Below, one piece after another: positions 52,495 through 61,027 of a stretch of DNA of 64,000 nucleotides. The notes beneath the pieces are model-generated. The model made no database searches. It was not told the origin of the DNA and was given only the letters and a program-made list of their open reading frames with translations. Each line of letters opens with the position of its first letter. Positions within the stretch are counted from its first letter, which is position 1. The stretch comes from Methanoculleus methanifontis (GTDB lineage Archaea; Halobacteriota; Methanomicrobia; Methanomicrobiales; Methanoculleaceae): positions 149,370-213,369 of the forward strand of contig NZ_VCYI01000003.1 in assembly GCF_030464365.1 (NCBI RefSeq), written 5' to 3'. A program made the translations under genes and the position numbers.

Positions 52495-53796
52495 ATGAAC
52501 TGGCCTGACGGCGAGGCACCCCTCGCCTTCCATGTCATGGCGAAACCAACCGGCGCACGGTGCAACCTTGACTGTGCCTACTGCTTCTTCTTAAAGAAGG
52601 AGCACCTGTACCCGGACAGCAACTTCCGGATGACCGATGCGGTGATGGAGCAGTTCATCCGCCAGACCCTCGAGGGGCATCGCGTGCCCCATGTGACGAT
52701 TGCCTGGCAGGGAGGGGAGCCGACCCTGATGGGGCTGGACTTCTTCCGGCGCTCTGTGGTGGTGCAGGAGAAGTATGCGAACCCCAAAACCCGTATCGAG
52801 AACACGTTTCAGACAAACGGCATCCTCCTGGACGACGAATGGTGCCGGTTCTTCCACGACAACAAGTTTCTGGTCGGTCTCTCCATGGACGGCCCCGGGG
52901 AACTCCATGACGCCTACCGGAGAGACAGGCAGGATCGCGGCACGTTCGACCGGGTCCTCAACGCCGCCCGCCTGCTCCAGAAGCACCACGTCGAGTTCAA
53001 CATCCTCTGCACGGTCAATAGGATGAACGCCGACCATCCGCTGGAGGTGTACCGGTTCTTCCGCGATGAGCTCGGTGCGCCGTATATCCAGTTCATTCCC
53101 ATCGTGGAACGGGAGAACGAAACGGGGTTTCAGGAAGGGAATACGGTGACCGGCCGATCCGTCCGGCCGGATCAGTGGGGGCGGTTCCTGGTCGCGATCT
53201 TCGATGAATGGATCAGAAGGGATGTCGGCCGGATGTTTGTCCTGAACTTCGACGCGGCGCTCGCAGGCTGGCTCGGGATGGCGGGGACGGTCTGCACCTT
53301 CGCGCCCACCTGCGGTCTCGGGGTGGCGCTCGAACACAACGGAGACCTCTATTCCTGCGATCACTTCGTCGAACCGGACTATTTCCTTGGCAACATCCTC
53401 GCGGCACCACTGATCGAGCTCGTAAACTCCGAAAAACAGCGGGCGTTCGGGATGGCCAAGCGCGATACGCTTCCCCGGTACTGCCGGGAATGCGACTTCC
53501 TCGCTATCTGCAACGGGGAGTGTCCAAAGAACCGGTTCGTCAGGACACCGGACGGGGAGGAGGGCCTGAACTACCTCTGCGAGGGCTACCGTATCTTCTT
53601 CTCCCACGCCGATCGCCCGATGCGGATGATGGCCGACCTGCTCTGGCAGGGGCGGAACGCCGATGAGGTGATGCCGATGCTCGCCGCCGCAACGAGAGCG
53701 CGAGAGAAGGGATCGGTAAAGATCGGCCGGAACGATCCCTGCCCCTGCGGGAGCGGTTTGAAGTATAAGAAATGCTGCGGGCGCATGAGCCGTTAA
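52495..53796 (+). CDS. Anaerobic sulfatase-maturating enzyme (radical SAM, SPASM) with SEC-C tail
   Basis: A 433-aa enzyme that converts the active-site Cys or Ser of sulfatases to formylglycine without oxygen. The SAM cluster motif CNLDCAYC is at residues 23-30, GGEP near 66, and a SPASM C-terminal cysteine set ([36 protein letters not shown]). The final ~20 residues ([17 protein letters not shown]) are a SEC-C zinc motif, an added tail. The sulfatase gene follows 109 nt later on the same strand with its own promoter. Confidence 0.93.
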   Translation: MNWPDGEAPLAFHVMAKPTGARCNLDCAYCFFLKKEHLYPDSNFRMTDAVMEQFIRQTLEGHRVPHVTIAWQGGEPTLMGLDFFRRSVVVQEKYANPKTRIENTFQTNGILLDDEWCRFFHDNKFLVGLSMDGPGELHDAYRRDRQDRGTFDRVLNAARLLQKHHVEFNILCTVNRMNADHPLEVYRFFRDELGAPYIQFIPIVERENETGFQEGNTVTGRSVRPDQWGRFLVAIFDEWIRRDVGRMFVLNFDAALAGWLGMAGTVCTFAPTCGLGVALEHNGDLYSCDHFVEPDYFLGNILAAPLIELVNSEKQRAFGMAKRDTLPRYCRECDFLAICNGECPKNRFVRTPDGEEGLNYLCEGYRIFFSHADRPMRMMADLLWQGRNADEVMPMLAAATRAREKGSVKIGRNDPCPCGSGLKYKKCCGRMSR

Positions 53797-53840
53797 CGAT
53801 GCACGATAGCGGCAGGTCGCCGCCAAAATATTCAAGGGCA

Positions 53841-53850
53841 ATTATATAAA
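53841..53850 (+). promoter_or_regulatory. TATA box of the arylsulfatase gene
   Basis: ATTATATAAA, 56-65 nt before ATG 53906, in the gap after the maturase gene; it allows separate transcription of the sulfatase. Confidence 0.5.
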
Positions 53851-53905
53851 TGACGAGATGTCTTGCTGGACCCTGCTCACCGATTCAGATGAGGGGGGAG
53901 AAAGT

Positions 53906-56254
53906 ATGCCTGAACAGTGGAAGGGTGTCGTCAATGTCGATGTCCGGGACTCCGTTGCCGACTGGACACCGTATGAAGAACCGAAAGCGCCCGAAAGTGC
54001 CCCGAATGTCCTGATGATCGTCCTCGACGATGTCGGGTTCTCGGCCATGTCCTGTTACGGTGGACTGGTAGAAACACCGAACATCGACCGCCTGGCGGCA
54101 AACGGCCTTTTATATACCCAGTGGCACACGACAGCACTCTGCTCGCCGACCCGGGCATGCCTGCTGACCGGCAGGAACCATACCACCGTCGGGATGGCCT
54201 GCATCGCCGAGGCGACCACCGGGTTTCCGAACTCGAACGGCCACATCCCGTTCGAGTGCGCCACGCTCGCGGAGGTGCTGGTCGAGCAGGGCTACAACAC
54301 CTACATGCTGGGCAAATGGCACCTCTGCCCGCAGGAAGAGATGCACCTGGCCTCGAACAAGCGAAACTGGCCGGGCGGCCGGGGATTGGAAAGGTATTAC
54401 GGATTCCTGGGCGGCGAGACGAACCAATATTATCCTGCCCTGGTCTACGACAATCACTCGGTCAAACAGCCGGCGATGCCCGAAGAAGGCTACCACCTGA
54501 CCGAAGACCTGACCGATACGGCGATCGCATTCATCCGGGACGCGAAGCAGATCAACCCGCACAAACCCTTCTTCATGTACTACTGCCCCGGCGCCACCCA
54601 CGCTCCGCACCATGCTCCGAAGGAGTGGATCGAGAAGTACCGGGGCAGGTTCGACATGGGCTACGAGCGCTACCGCGAGATGGTGCTTGCACGGCAGAAA
54701 CAGATGGGGATCGTCCCGGAGGATACGGAACTGCCGCCGATCAACCCGATCGGCACGCCGGAGACCAGAACGGGTCCCGACGGGAAGCCGTACCCGGAAC
54801 TGGACAGCGTCAGGCCCTGGGACTCACTCTCCGATGCGGAGAAGAGACTTTTTGCCCGGATGGCGGAGGTTTACGCCGGGTTCCTCTCCCACACCGACGC
54901 CCAGATCGGCCGGGTCATCGACTTCCTGGAGGAGAGCGGCGAACTCGACAACACCCTGATCGTGCTCGTCTCCGACAACGGCGCCAGCGCCGAGGGCGGG
55001 CCGAACGGCTCGGTCAACGAGAACAAGTTCTTCAACGGCATCCCGGATTCTCTCGAAGAGAACCTGCAGCTGATCGACGACCTCGGGAGCGAAAAGACCT
55101 ACAACCACTACTGCTCGGGCTGGGCGATGGCCTTCAACACGCCGTTCAAGATGTGGAAGCGCTACTGCTACGCCGGCGGCATCGCCGACGCCTGCATATT
55201 CCACTGGCCGCAGGGCATTCGGGCAAAAGGGGAGAGACGCCACCAGTACCACCATGCCATCGACGTCGCACCTACCATCATGGAATGCATCGGCATCCTG
55301 ATGCCCGATACCGTGAAGGGGTACACCCAGTGGCCCGTCGAGGGCACCAGCATGCGCTATACGTTCGAGAAGGGTGATGCTCCCACACAGCGGCATACCC
55401 AGTTCTACTCAATGCTCGGTTCCCGCGGCATCTGGCACGACGGCTGGAAGGCGGTCACCACCCATCCGACCATCGCCGGGTGGGGCCACTTCACCGAGGA
55501 TACCTGGGAACTCTACCATATCGAGAAAGATCGCTCGGAGACCCGCAACCTGGCCGATCAGCAGCCGCGCAAACTCCTCGAGATGATTGCGCTCTGGTGG
55601 CACGAGGCCGGGAAGTACCAGGGGCTGCCGCTCGAAGACCGCACTGCACCGGAAGTTCTGACCTCACCCCGGCCCCAGCCCGCGCCGCAACGCAACTTCT
55701 TCGTCTACTACCCGAACACCGCCCCGGTCCCCGAAGGCGTGGCGGTGAATATCCGCAACCGGTCCTATACCATCGCCGCCGACGTCGAGATACCGGATGG
55801 CGGTGCAGAAGGAGTCCTCTTCACCATGGGGAGCAGGTTCGGGGGCCATACCTTCTATATCAAGGATAACCGGCCCCGGTATGTCTACAACTTCGTCGGT
55901 GCCGAGCAGGTGATCGCCCCGGACGCCGAGGTCCCTGCCGGCAGGGCCACGCTCTCCGTTGCGTTCACCAAGGAGAGCGAGGAGCCGGAGGGCACCGCAC
56001 ACGGGACGGTCGCGCTCTACATCAACGACCAGAAAGTGGGCGAGGGACGGATCAAGACGCAGCCCGCGTATTTCGATCTCGCGGGCAAAGGGCTTTCCGT
56101 CGGACAGAGCCTGGGAGATGCCGTGACCGACGACTATCCCGGCGAGCGGCCGTGGGCGTTCACCGGGACGCTCCATAAGATCATGGTGGACGTCACCGGG
56201 GAACCGTACGCTCACCTCGAGAAAGAGGCAGCCGCGATGATGGCCCGGGAGTAA
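53906..56254 (+). CDS. Type I (Cys) arylsulfatase, large form
   Basis: A 782-aa sulfatase. The metal site begins MIVLDDVGF (D41/D42), the formylglycine site is LCSPTRACLLTGR with Cys79, followed by GKWHLCPQEE and HTPHHAPKEW-like HAPHHAPKEW. Further metal ligands SDNGASAEGG near 356-365. The catalytic domain ends near 590; the last ~190 residues are a beta-rich domain with many Asn/Gly, perhaps carbohydrate binding. No classical signal peptide is visible from ATG 53906 (GAGGGGGGAGAAAG upstream), so it is probably cytosolic. Cys79 would be matured by the neighbouring enzyme. Confidence 0.93.
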   Translation: MPEQWKGVVNVDVRDSVADWTPYEEPKAPESAPNVLMIVLDDVGFSAMSCYGGLVETPNIDRLAANGLLYTQWHTTALCSPTRACLLTGRNHTTVGMACIAEATTGFPNSNGHIPFECATLAEVLVEQGYNTYMLGKWHLCPQEEMHLASNKRNWPGGRGLERYYGFLGGETNQYYPALVYDNHSVKQPAMPEEGYHLTEDLTDTAIAFIRDAKQINPHKPFFMYYCPGATHAPHHAPKEWIEKYRGRFDMGYERYREMVLARQKQMGIVPEDTELPPINPIGTPETRTGPDGKPYPELDSVRPWDSLSDAEKRLFARMAEVYAGFLSHTDAQIGRVIDFLEESGELDNTLIVLVSDNGASAEGGPNGSVNENKFFNGIPDSLEENLQLIDDLGSEKTYNHYCSGWAMAFNTPFKMWKRYCYAGGIADACIFHWPQGIRAKGERRHQYHHAIDVAPTIMECIGILMPDTVKGYTQWPVEGTSMRYTFEKGDAPTQRHTQFYSMLGSRGIWHDGWKAVTTHPTIAGWGHFTEDTWELYHIEKDRSETRNLADQQPRKLLEMIALWWHEAGKYQGLPLEDRTAPEVLTSPRPQPAPQRNFFVYYPNTAPVPEGVAVNIRNRSYTIAADVEIPDGGAEGVLFTMGSRFGGHTFYIKDNRPRYVYNFVGAEQVIAPDAEVPAGRATLSVAFTKESEEPEGTAHGTVALYINDQKVGEGRIKTQPAYFDLAGKGLSVGQSLGDAVTDDYPGERPWAFTGTLHKIMVDVTGEPYAHLEKEAAAMMARE

Positions 56255-56279
56255 CGGGCCTTTCTGTGAGGTGGAGAAG

Positions 56280-56819
56280 ATGAGGGGAAGAAGAGCAGAA
56301 GGCGGTCTGCGGCGGCGCGAAGAGGCGGGCGGCGCACACCGGTACAGGATGCGCGAGAAACTCGTCTCCATCGGGGATGACTACTGGATCGAGGACGCGG
56401 CGGGAGAGCGGGCGTTCAAGGTGGACGGGAAAGCGCTCCGTGTCAGGAACACCCTGATCATCCAGAGCAGGGAGGGCCAGGACCTCTACAGGATCCAGGA
56501 GAGGATGCTCCGCATCAAGGATACCATGGAGATCGAGCGGGGCGGCGGCGGGACAGCGGCGACGATCAAGAAGGCCCTGATCACGCCGCTCCGGGACCGG
56601 TGGACGGTGAGTATCCCGGGAGGGGAGGACTGGGACGTGCAGGGCAACATCCTCGACCACGAGTATCATATCGAGGCCGGGCGGCGGGAGCGAGTTGCCG
56701 AGGTCTCGAAGAAGTGGTTCCGGGTCCGGGACACCTACGGCGTGGACGTGGAGCCGGGACACGACGACGCGCTCATCCTCGCCGTGACGGCGGCGATCGA
56801 CCAGATGTCGCACGATTAG
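56280..56819 (+). CDS. LURP-one-related (phospholipid scramblase-like fold) protein
   Basis: A 179-aa protein with the LURP-one tubby-like beta barrel: YRMREKLVSIGDDYWIEDAAG, FKVDGKALRVRNTLII, and ending ALILAVTAAIDQM, a helix that fits the barrel. Function unknown in archaea. GAGGTGG precedes ATG 56280. A 26-nt gap from the sulfatase suggests one transcript. Confidence 0.82.
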   Translation: MRGRRAEGGLRRREEAGGAHRYRMREKLVSIGDDYWIEDAAGERAFKVDGKALRVRNTLIIQSREGQDLYRIQERMLRIKDTMEIERGGGGTAATIKKALITPLRDRWTVSIPGGEDWDVQGNILDHEYHIEAGRRERVAEVSKKWFRVRDTYGVDVEPGHDDALILAVTAAIDQMSHD

Positions 56820-57123
56820 GCCACTATGGAGGGAGGGATCGACGCCTCAACGCAGACAGCGTGTAAGGAAGTGTCGGACGGGCACGGGCAGCCTGATGGG
56901 GAGGCAGGGCATTGAGATCGGTGCTTGTTCTGGCGTCTGGCATTAGACAACTATACTTTTATACCTTGCAACTCACCGGGCCAGAACCCGGCTCCGGTTT
57001 GCAGACGCATCAGACAGAAACGGTCCCGTAAAGAGGCACTCTGCCGATGTACTCGTATTGCAGCCCGGGCATGACTCACGGGGTCCGGGCAGGCAACCCA
57101 TGCAGATCAGGGGGAAACAGGAA
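56820..57123. other. Non-coding region before the DUF6325 gene
   Basis: No gene supported in 304 nt. A TATA-like ACTATACTTTTATACC lies near 56950-56965, which would give a leader of over 130 nt for the next gene. No clear structured RNA was seen. Confidence 0.4.
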
Positions 57124-57354
57124 ATGGCTGAAATTATGTACGGGCCGATGCAGCTTCTGGTCATCGGATTCGAGAACCTGGACTTCCACGGCCAGATCCG
57201 GCAGGCGTTCGGGTCGGCGATGGAAGCGGGTGTCATCAGGCTGATCGACCTCCGGTTCGTGTACAAGGATGCGGACGGAAACGTCGACGCCATGGAGGCC
57301 ACACAACTCGACGAAGAGGAACGGGAGCGCTTCGGCGCCGGGCCGATGAAGTAG
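57124..57354 (+). CDS. DUF6325-like protein, short form
   Basis: A 76-aa protein (MAEIMYGPMQLLVIGFENLDFHG) that matches the N-terminal half of DUF6325-type proteins: LLVIGFEN, then an amphipathic helix, IRLIDLRFVYKDADGNVDAMEATQL and EEERERFGAG. Longer family members continue with a glycine-rich membrane-like half, which is missing here; two stop codons (TAGTAG) close the frame. Start chosen from AGGAA upstream. It may be a naturally short homologue or a truncated gene. Confidence 0.65.
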   Translation: MAEIMYGPMQLLVIGFENLDFHGQIRQAFGSAMEAGVIRLIDLRFVYKDADGNVDAMEATQLDEEERERFGAGPMK

Positions 57355-57524
57355 TAGGGTGCGGCCGAGAAGTGCAGGACGAACGCGATGCCGAGGAGGG
57401 GTCAGAAGTCGTTGGCCGTGGTTTTGGATCGGGGGGATTGTGTTATCCGTTTTGGACTGCATAGGAATCTAAAGCAGCAAAAAAAAAAAGAGTTCGGTCA
57501 GAAACCATGACCGCTCAAAAACCA

Positions 57525-57596
57525 AGCCGCTGGAGGGATTCGAACCCTCGGCCTGCTGATTACGAATCAGCCGCTATACCACTAAGCCACAGCGGC
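57525..57596 (-). tRNA. tRNA-Thr (CGT)
   Basis: A 72-nt cloverleaf on the minus strand: acceptor GCCGCTG/CAGCGGC, anticodon stem GCTGA/TCAGC around TTCGTAA (anticodon CGT), T-loop TTCGAAT, discriminator T. CCA is not encoded. A T5 run lies just after the 3' end. AT-rich CAATATTC (57605-57613) upstream is the likely promoter. Confidence 0.94.
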
Positions 57597-57669
57597 AACT
57601 GCCTTAGAATATTGTACGTCCGGAATTAAAAAGGTATCACCTGCCGGGGTTCCGCCGACCCGGTCCCGT

Positions 57670-57966
57670 TCAGGAGTACCCCCGGATGGTGACGTTGCTC
57701 TCCTGCTGCGCTGTGGCCTCCGGGGCGGTTATCTTGCCGAACTTCTGCTCGTAGTCGGCGACGCTTTTCGCGAGCACCTCGACCAGGTTCTTCGCGTGCC
57801 GGGGGCTGACCGAGACGATTGCCTTCCCCCGCGCCTGGTTCATGCCGGGGATCTCGTGCAGGAAGAGGAACGTGAACTCGTCCTCCTTATAGGCGATCTG
57901 GATGCGGTTGGAGTAGACCGGGTCGAGATTGCCGGGGATGTTGACCGATATCTCGCGGTTTGCCAT
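57670..57966 (-). CDS. DUF3467 protein
   Basis: A 98-aa protein (MANREISVNIPGNLDPVYSNRI). The segments VYSNRIQIAYKEDEFTFLFLHE and KAIVSVSPRHAKNLVEVLAKSV are diagnostic of DUF3467, an uncharacterised small family spread in bacteria and archaea. ATG 57966 or 57972 may be the start. No operon partner. Confidence 0.85.
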   Translation of the reverse strand: MANREISVNIPGNLDPVYSNRIQIAYKEDEFTFLFLHEIPGMNQARGKAIVSVSPRHAKNLVEVLAKSVADYEQKFGKITAPEATAQQESNVTIRGYS

Positions 57967-58088
57967 ACCCATCTTCTGTGACTCGCTCCGGCATAAGGGT
58001 TGGTCTTGGTCGACCGAGCGTCGGTGCGGAGCGTATTGCGCTAAATAGCGGGAGGACATACCTCCCACCATACGGGAACTCGCTATCC

Positions 58089-58751
58089 ATGACCGACTAT
58101 ATCCCGGTATCCGGCGTCGTCGCCTGCCACATCTGCCCCCGCCGCTACTACTTCGAGCGCTCGGAGGAGCACCCGGAGTCGCCGCGCTACACCGTCTGCA
58201 AACAGGTCTCGACGCACCTCGGCGAACTCCTCGAGGCGGAGGAGATCTGGCGGGAAGTCCTCTGCGTCCTCCCCGAAGCAACGGAAGACGTCCGGGAACT
58301 CTTCGACGAATGCATCGCCGCATGCAGTGAGACCGCCTGGCAGCGGCCCGTCCAGGTCGACCTCGGCGTCGAGTCCGACACCCTCGGCATCCGGGGAAGG
58401 GTCGATAAGGTCTTCGAGGACGGCACGTTCGCCGTCACCCGGTCGAGCACCGCCCCAAAGGCCGGGGCCTACGGCACCGACCGGCTCCGGATCGCCTGCT
58501 ACGTCGCCTGCCTCACCGAGACCCTGGGGCGCCCCGTCGCCGGCGGCTACGTCGAGTACGTCGCAAGCGGCGCCTGCCGCTACGTCGAACCCCAGCCCCG
58601 GGACAGGAGGGAGATGATCAAGGCAATCCGGGCGGCAAAACGGGTGGTCGCGGGCGAACTCCCGCCCCGGCCCCTCAGGGCGCCCTGCGAGGGGTGCCCG
58701 CACCATGAGCGGTGCACCGCCGGGCCGCGGCGGCTCTCCGACCTCTTCTAG
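58089..58751 (+). CDS. Cas4/RecB-like PD-(D/E)XK nuclease with Fe-S cysteines, not CRISPR-linked
   Basis: A 220-aa Cas4/DUF83-type protein. The N-terminal CHICPRRYYFERSEEHPESP and C-terminal CEGCPHHERC provide four cysteines typical of the Fe-S cluster in Cas4 and AddB. The nuclease core seems to lie around the RGRVDKVFEDGTFAVTRSSTAPK region (expected GxxD plus ExK); here the second acidic position is less clear (VTRSSTAPK in place of the usual DYK). No CRISPR array or cas gene was found in the window. Role in DNA repair or replication is inferred. Confidence 0.75.
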   Translation: MTDYIPVSGVVACHICPRRYYFERSEEHPESPRYTVCKQVSTHLGELLEAEEIWREVLCVLPEATEDVRELFDECIAACSETAWQRPVQVDLGVESDTLGIRGRVDKVFEDGTFAVTRSSTAPKAGAYGTDRLRIACYVACLTETLGRPVAGGYVEYVASGACRYVEPQPRDRREMIKAIRAAKRVVAGELPPRPLRAPCEGCPHHERCTAGPRRLSDLF

Positions 58752-59674
58752 ACGGTCTCAAGCAGCGTCTTAGAGACGATGTACTCGCCCCTCGCCTCCC
58801 GGGTCGTCCCGACGATCAGCCACCGCTCGTCGCCGTGCTCCTCCACGACGCCCTTCGCCTCGATGACCTCCCCCGCGAGCGCCTGGCCCGAGTAGGTGTG
58901 GGTGAAGGAGAGGACCCGCGATATATCGTCGTGGTCCACCGCGTAGACCGCCGGGCTGTCGAAGGAGAGCGACGCATCGGTCACCGTCGCCTCGATCGTC
59001 GCCCGGCCGAGAACCCTCCCTTTCCCGGCGGGGACCGCGTCCAGGTTCTCGTAGGCGCGGGTATAGAGGAGGTCAAAGTAGGTCCCCTCGAACTCGCCCC
59101 GGTTCCACTTCCGCTGCTCGTGCAGGACGAAGGCGTCGAACGATATCTCCGGAACCCGTTTGTCGTAGACTTTTTGCCACATCGCGGTGCTCATCGCGGG
59201 GATTACCCCCCTCCCCACGAGGTCACGGAGCCGGCGTTGCGCGAGGAACCAGGTCTCGCCGTAGACCACCAGGTCGATATCCGATGCCTCGTTCTCGAGG
59301 CCACAGAGGAGTGAGCCCGTGCACCCGAACGAGCCCGCAGGGAGAGAGAGGTGGGAGAGGAGCCTTGCCACCCGCTCATTCCGGGCCGCCACACCGGCGA
59401 TCCCCTCCTCGGGCTTGTAGACCCGGGCCACGTCACAGTAGGGCACCCGGTGAACACCGTCCAGGTACTCCGGCCTGTACGCCCGAACCCAGTCGAAAGA
59501 CTCGGCAAAATCGTATTTATGGTACCGGCGGCCGGCGAGGTTCGTTCGCTCTCCGTCCGTGTCGGGGACGTAGCGGAGGATGCACCCGATCCGCTCGGCG
59601 TTGTCGTAGTTCGAGACCGCGTAGAGGCACCCCTCGCGGTCTTCGATGAAGTCACGGAGTCGTATGGCGTTCAT
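58748..59674 (-). CDS. Predicted nucleotidyltransferase (COG1665-like)
   Basis: A 308-aa archaeal protein. A polymerase-beta-type nucleotidyltransferase motif (CTGSLLCGLENEASDIDLVVYG) lies near residues 117-138, and the acidic residues SDIDL are the metal ligands. An N-terminal ~100 residues (RLRDFIEDREGCLYAVSNYD) and a C-terminal beta domain flank it. The substrate nucleotide and acceptor are unknown. It is transcribed with the Sua5 gene (2-nt gap) and overlaps the convergent Cas4-like gene by 4 nt. Confidence 0.82.
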   Translation of the reverse strand: MNAIRLRDFIEDREGCLYAVSNYDNAERIGCILRYVPDTDGERTNLAGRRYHKYDFAESFDWVRAYRPEYLDGVHRVPYCDVARVYKPEEGIAGVAARNERVARLLSHLSLPAGSFGCTGSLLCGLENEASDIDLVVYGETWFLAQRRLRDLVGRGVIPAMSTAMWQKVYDKRVPEISFDAFVLHEQRKWNRGEFEGTYFDLLYTRAYENLDAVPAGKGRVLGRATIEATVTDASLSFDSPAVYAVDHDDISRVLSFTHTYSGQALAGEVIEAKGVVEEHGDERWLIVGTTREARGEYIVSKTLLETV

Positions 59675-59676
59675 GG

Positions 59677-60249
59677 TTACAGGGTCTCCAGGAACGCTTC
59701 AACCGCCTCCCATTCCGCGCCCTTGCGCAAGATGCGCCGGCCGGGGAGATCCACCACCGTGCTCGGTGTCCCCGGGAGTTCTCCGCCGTCGACCAGGTAG
59801 TCGTGGGGGACGGAGACCTCGTCGGGACGGGTCGGCGGGATGTCGTCAGAGATGTTTGCGCTGGTGGACGTGATCGGCGCATCGAGCCGCGAGATGATGG
59901 CAAGAGCGATCTCGTGGTCGGGCCACCGTATGCCGATCAGACCGGTTCCGCCCGTCAGCACCGCCGGCAGGCAGGACTTCACCGGGAGGAGCACCGTCAC
60001 CGGGCCGGGCAGGAACCGTTCAATGAACGCCCGGGCAGCATCGTCCACCACCGCGACAGCGGCAAGCATCTCCATATCCGAGACCGCGACCGATATCGGT
60101 TTACCCACCGGTCGGTTCTTGGCCTCGTACACCCGCATCACCGCGTCCTCCGAGAGGGCGTCCGCCCCAAGGCCGTAGACCGTCTCGGTGGGGTAGACAA
60201 CAAGCCCGTCGCGCGAAAGCACCCGGACAGCCATATCAATTGTATCCAT
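59677..60249 (-). CDS. Threonylcarbamoyl-AMP synthase (Sua5/YciO family)
   Basis: A 190-aa enzyme for the first step of t6A tRNA modification (threonine + bicarbonate + ATP). Core motifs: PTETVYGLGADA near residue 20, YEAKNRPVGKPISVAV near 41, SANISDDIPPT near 134 and PSTVVDL near 161. The Sua5 C-terminal domain is missing, as in YciO/TsaC types. It overlaps the next gene by 1 nt (TGATG). Confidence 0.88.
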   Translation of the reverse strand: MDTIDMAVRVLSRDGLVVYPTETVYGLGADALSEDAVMRVYEAKNRPVGKPISVAVSDMEMLAAVAVVDDAARAFIERFLPGPVTVLLPVKSCLPAVLTGGTGLIGIRWPDHEIALAIISRLDAPITSTSANISDDIPPTRPDEVSVPHDYLVDGGELPGTPSTVVDLPGRRILRKGAEWEAVEAFLETL

Positions 60250-60926
60250 CAGAACTCACGTCCCCGCACGCGGTTGATATCGAAGACGGCCTTGCCGCTG
60301 ACGTGCATCACGGCAAAGACCCCGGCCTGGATGGGATCGGTCACGATCAGGTCGGCGTGCGAAGGAACACTCCCGGCCATCTTGAGGACTATCACCGGGA
60401 TGTTCGCCGCCCTGACCCGTTCCACCGCCCGCGAGACCTCGCCGCCCATCAACGACCCGGCAAGCACCAGGATCGATGCCCGGGGGAGCCGCGCCACCGC
60501 GTCAACGGCGAGTGCCAGGTTCTGCTCCCCGACGAGCGGGATCGTGTCCACCGATATCCGCTCGCCACGGATGTTGTGCCGGTCCGCCTCGTTTACGGCG
60601 CCCATCGCCACCTGCGCCACCTGCGCGCCGCCGCCGATGATGATCACCCTCGACCCGAATATCCGGGAGAACGGCGGGTAGATGGTGACGTCGACAACGG
60701 ACGGTACCCGTGCCAGGTCGGCGATGAGTTCGCCATGATTCCCGCACTCCTCAAACTCAAAGTAGAGGTAGGCCTTCCCGGTGTTCGGGCCGGAGGCGAT
60801 GATCGACTGCTGGATCATCTGGATGTTCGCCAGGTAATCCGCCATCACCGTGGCCACGTCGCGCAGCACGCCGGCCCGATTCTCGGTGATGATCGAGAGG
60901 GCATACATTTCGGTATCGGTGGTCAT
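60249..60926 (-). CDS. ACT-domain protein with DUF5612 domain
   Basis: A 225-aa protein. An N-terminal ACT domain (YALSIITENRAGVLRDVATVMADYLANIQMI-type start) is a regulatory ligand-binding fold. The C-terminal region, from VIIIGGGAQVAQVAMGAVNEADRHNIRGER onward, is a Rossmann-like DUF5612 unit. Likely an amino-acid-sensing regulator of unknown target. It is upstream of sua5 in a coupled operon. Confidence 0.82.
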   Translation of the reverse strand: MTTDTEMYALSIITENRAGVLRDVATVMADYLANIQMIQQSIIASGPNTGKAYLYFEFEECGNHGELIADLARVPSVVDVTIYPPFSRIFGSRVIIIGGGAQVAQVAMGAVNEADRHNIRGERISVDTIPLVGEQNLALAVDAVARLPRASILVLAGSLMGGEVSRAVERVRAANIPVIVLKMAGSVPSHADLIVTDPIQAGVFAVMHVSGKAVFDINRVRGREF

Positions 60927-61027
60927 GACCCTCCCCGGCAGGAGATCGAAACGTCCTCCGATCGTTTCACAAACAGGGCATTTTTCGTCATATCCGCGTT
61001 AAAGGATAGATTTTGGTCTCATAAGGG

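Noticed and set aside
52495..56254. Defence island around sulfatase/maturase
   Set aside because: No nuclease, toxin or restriction gene is present; the pair is explained by sulfatase maturation.
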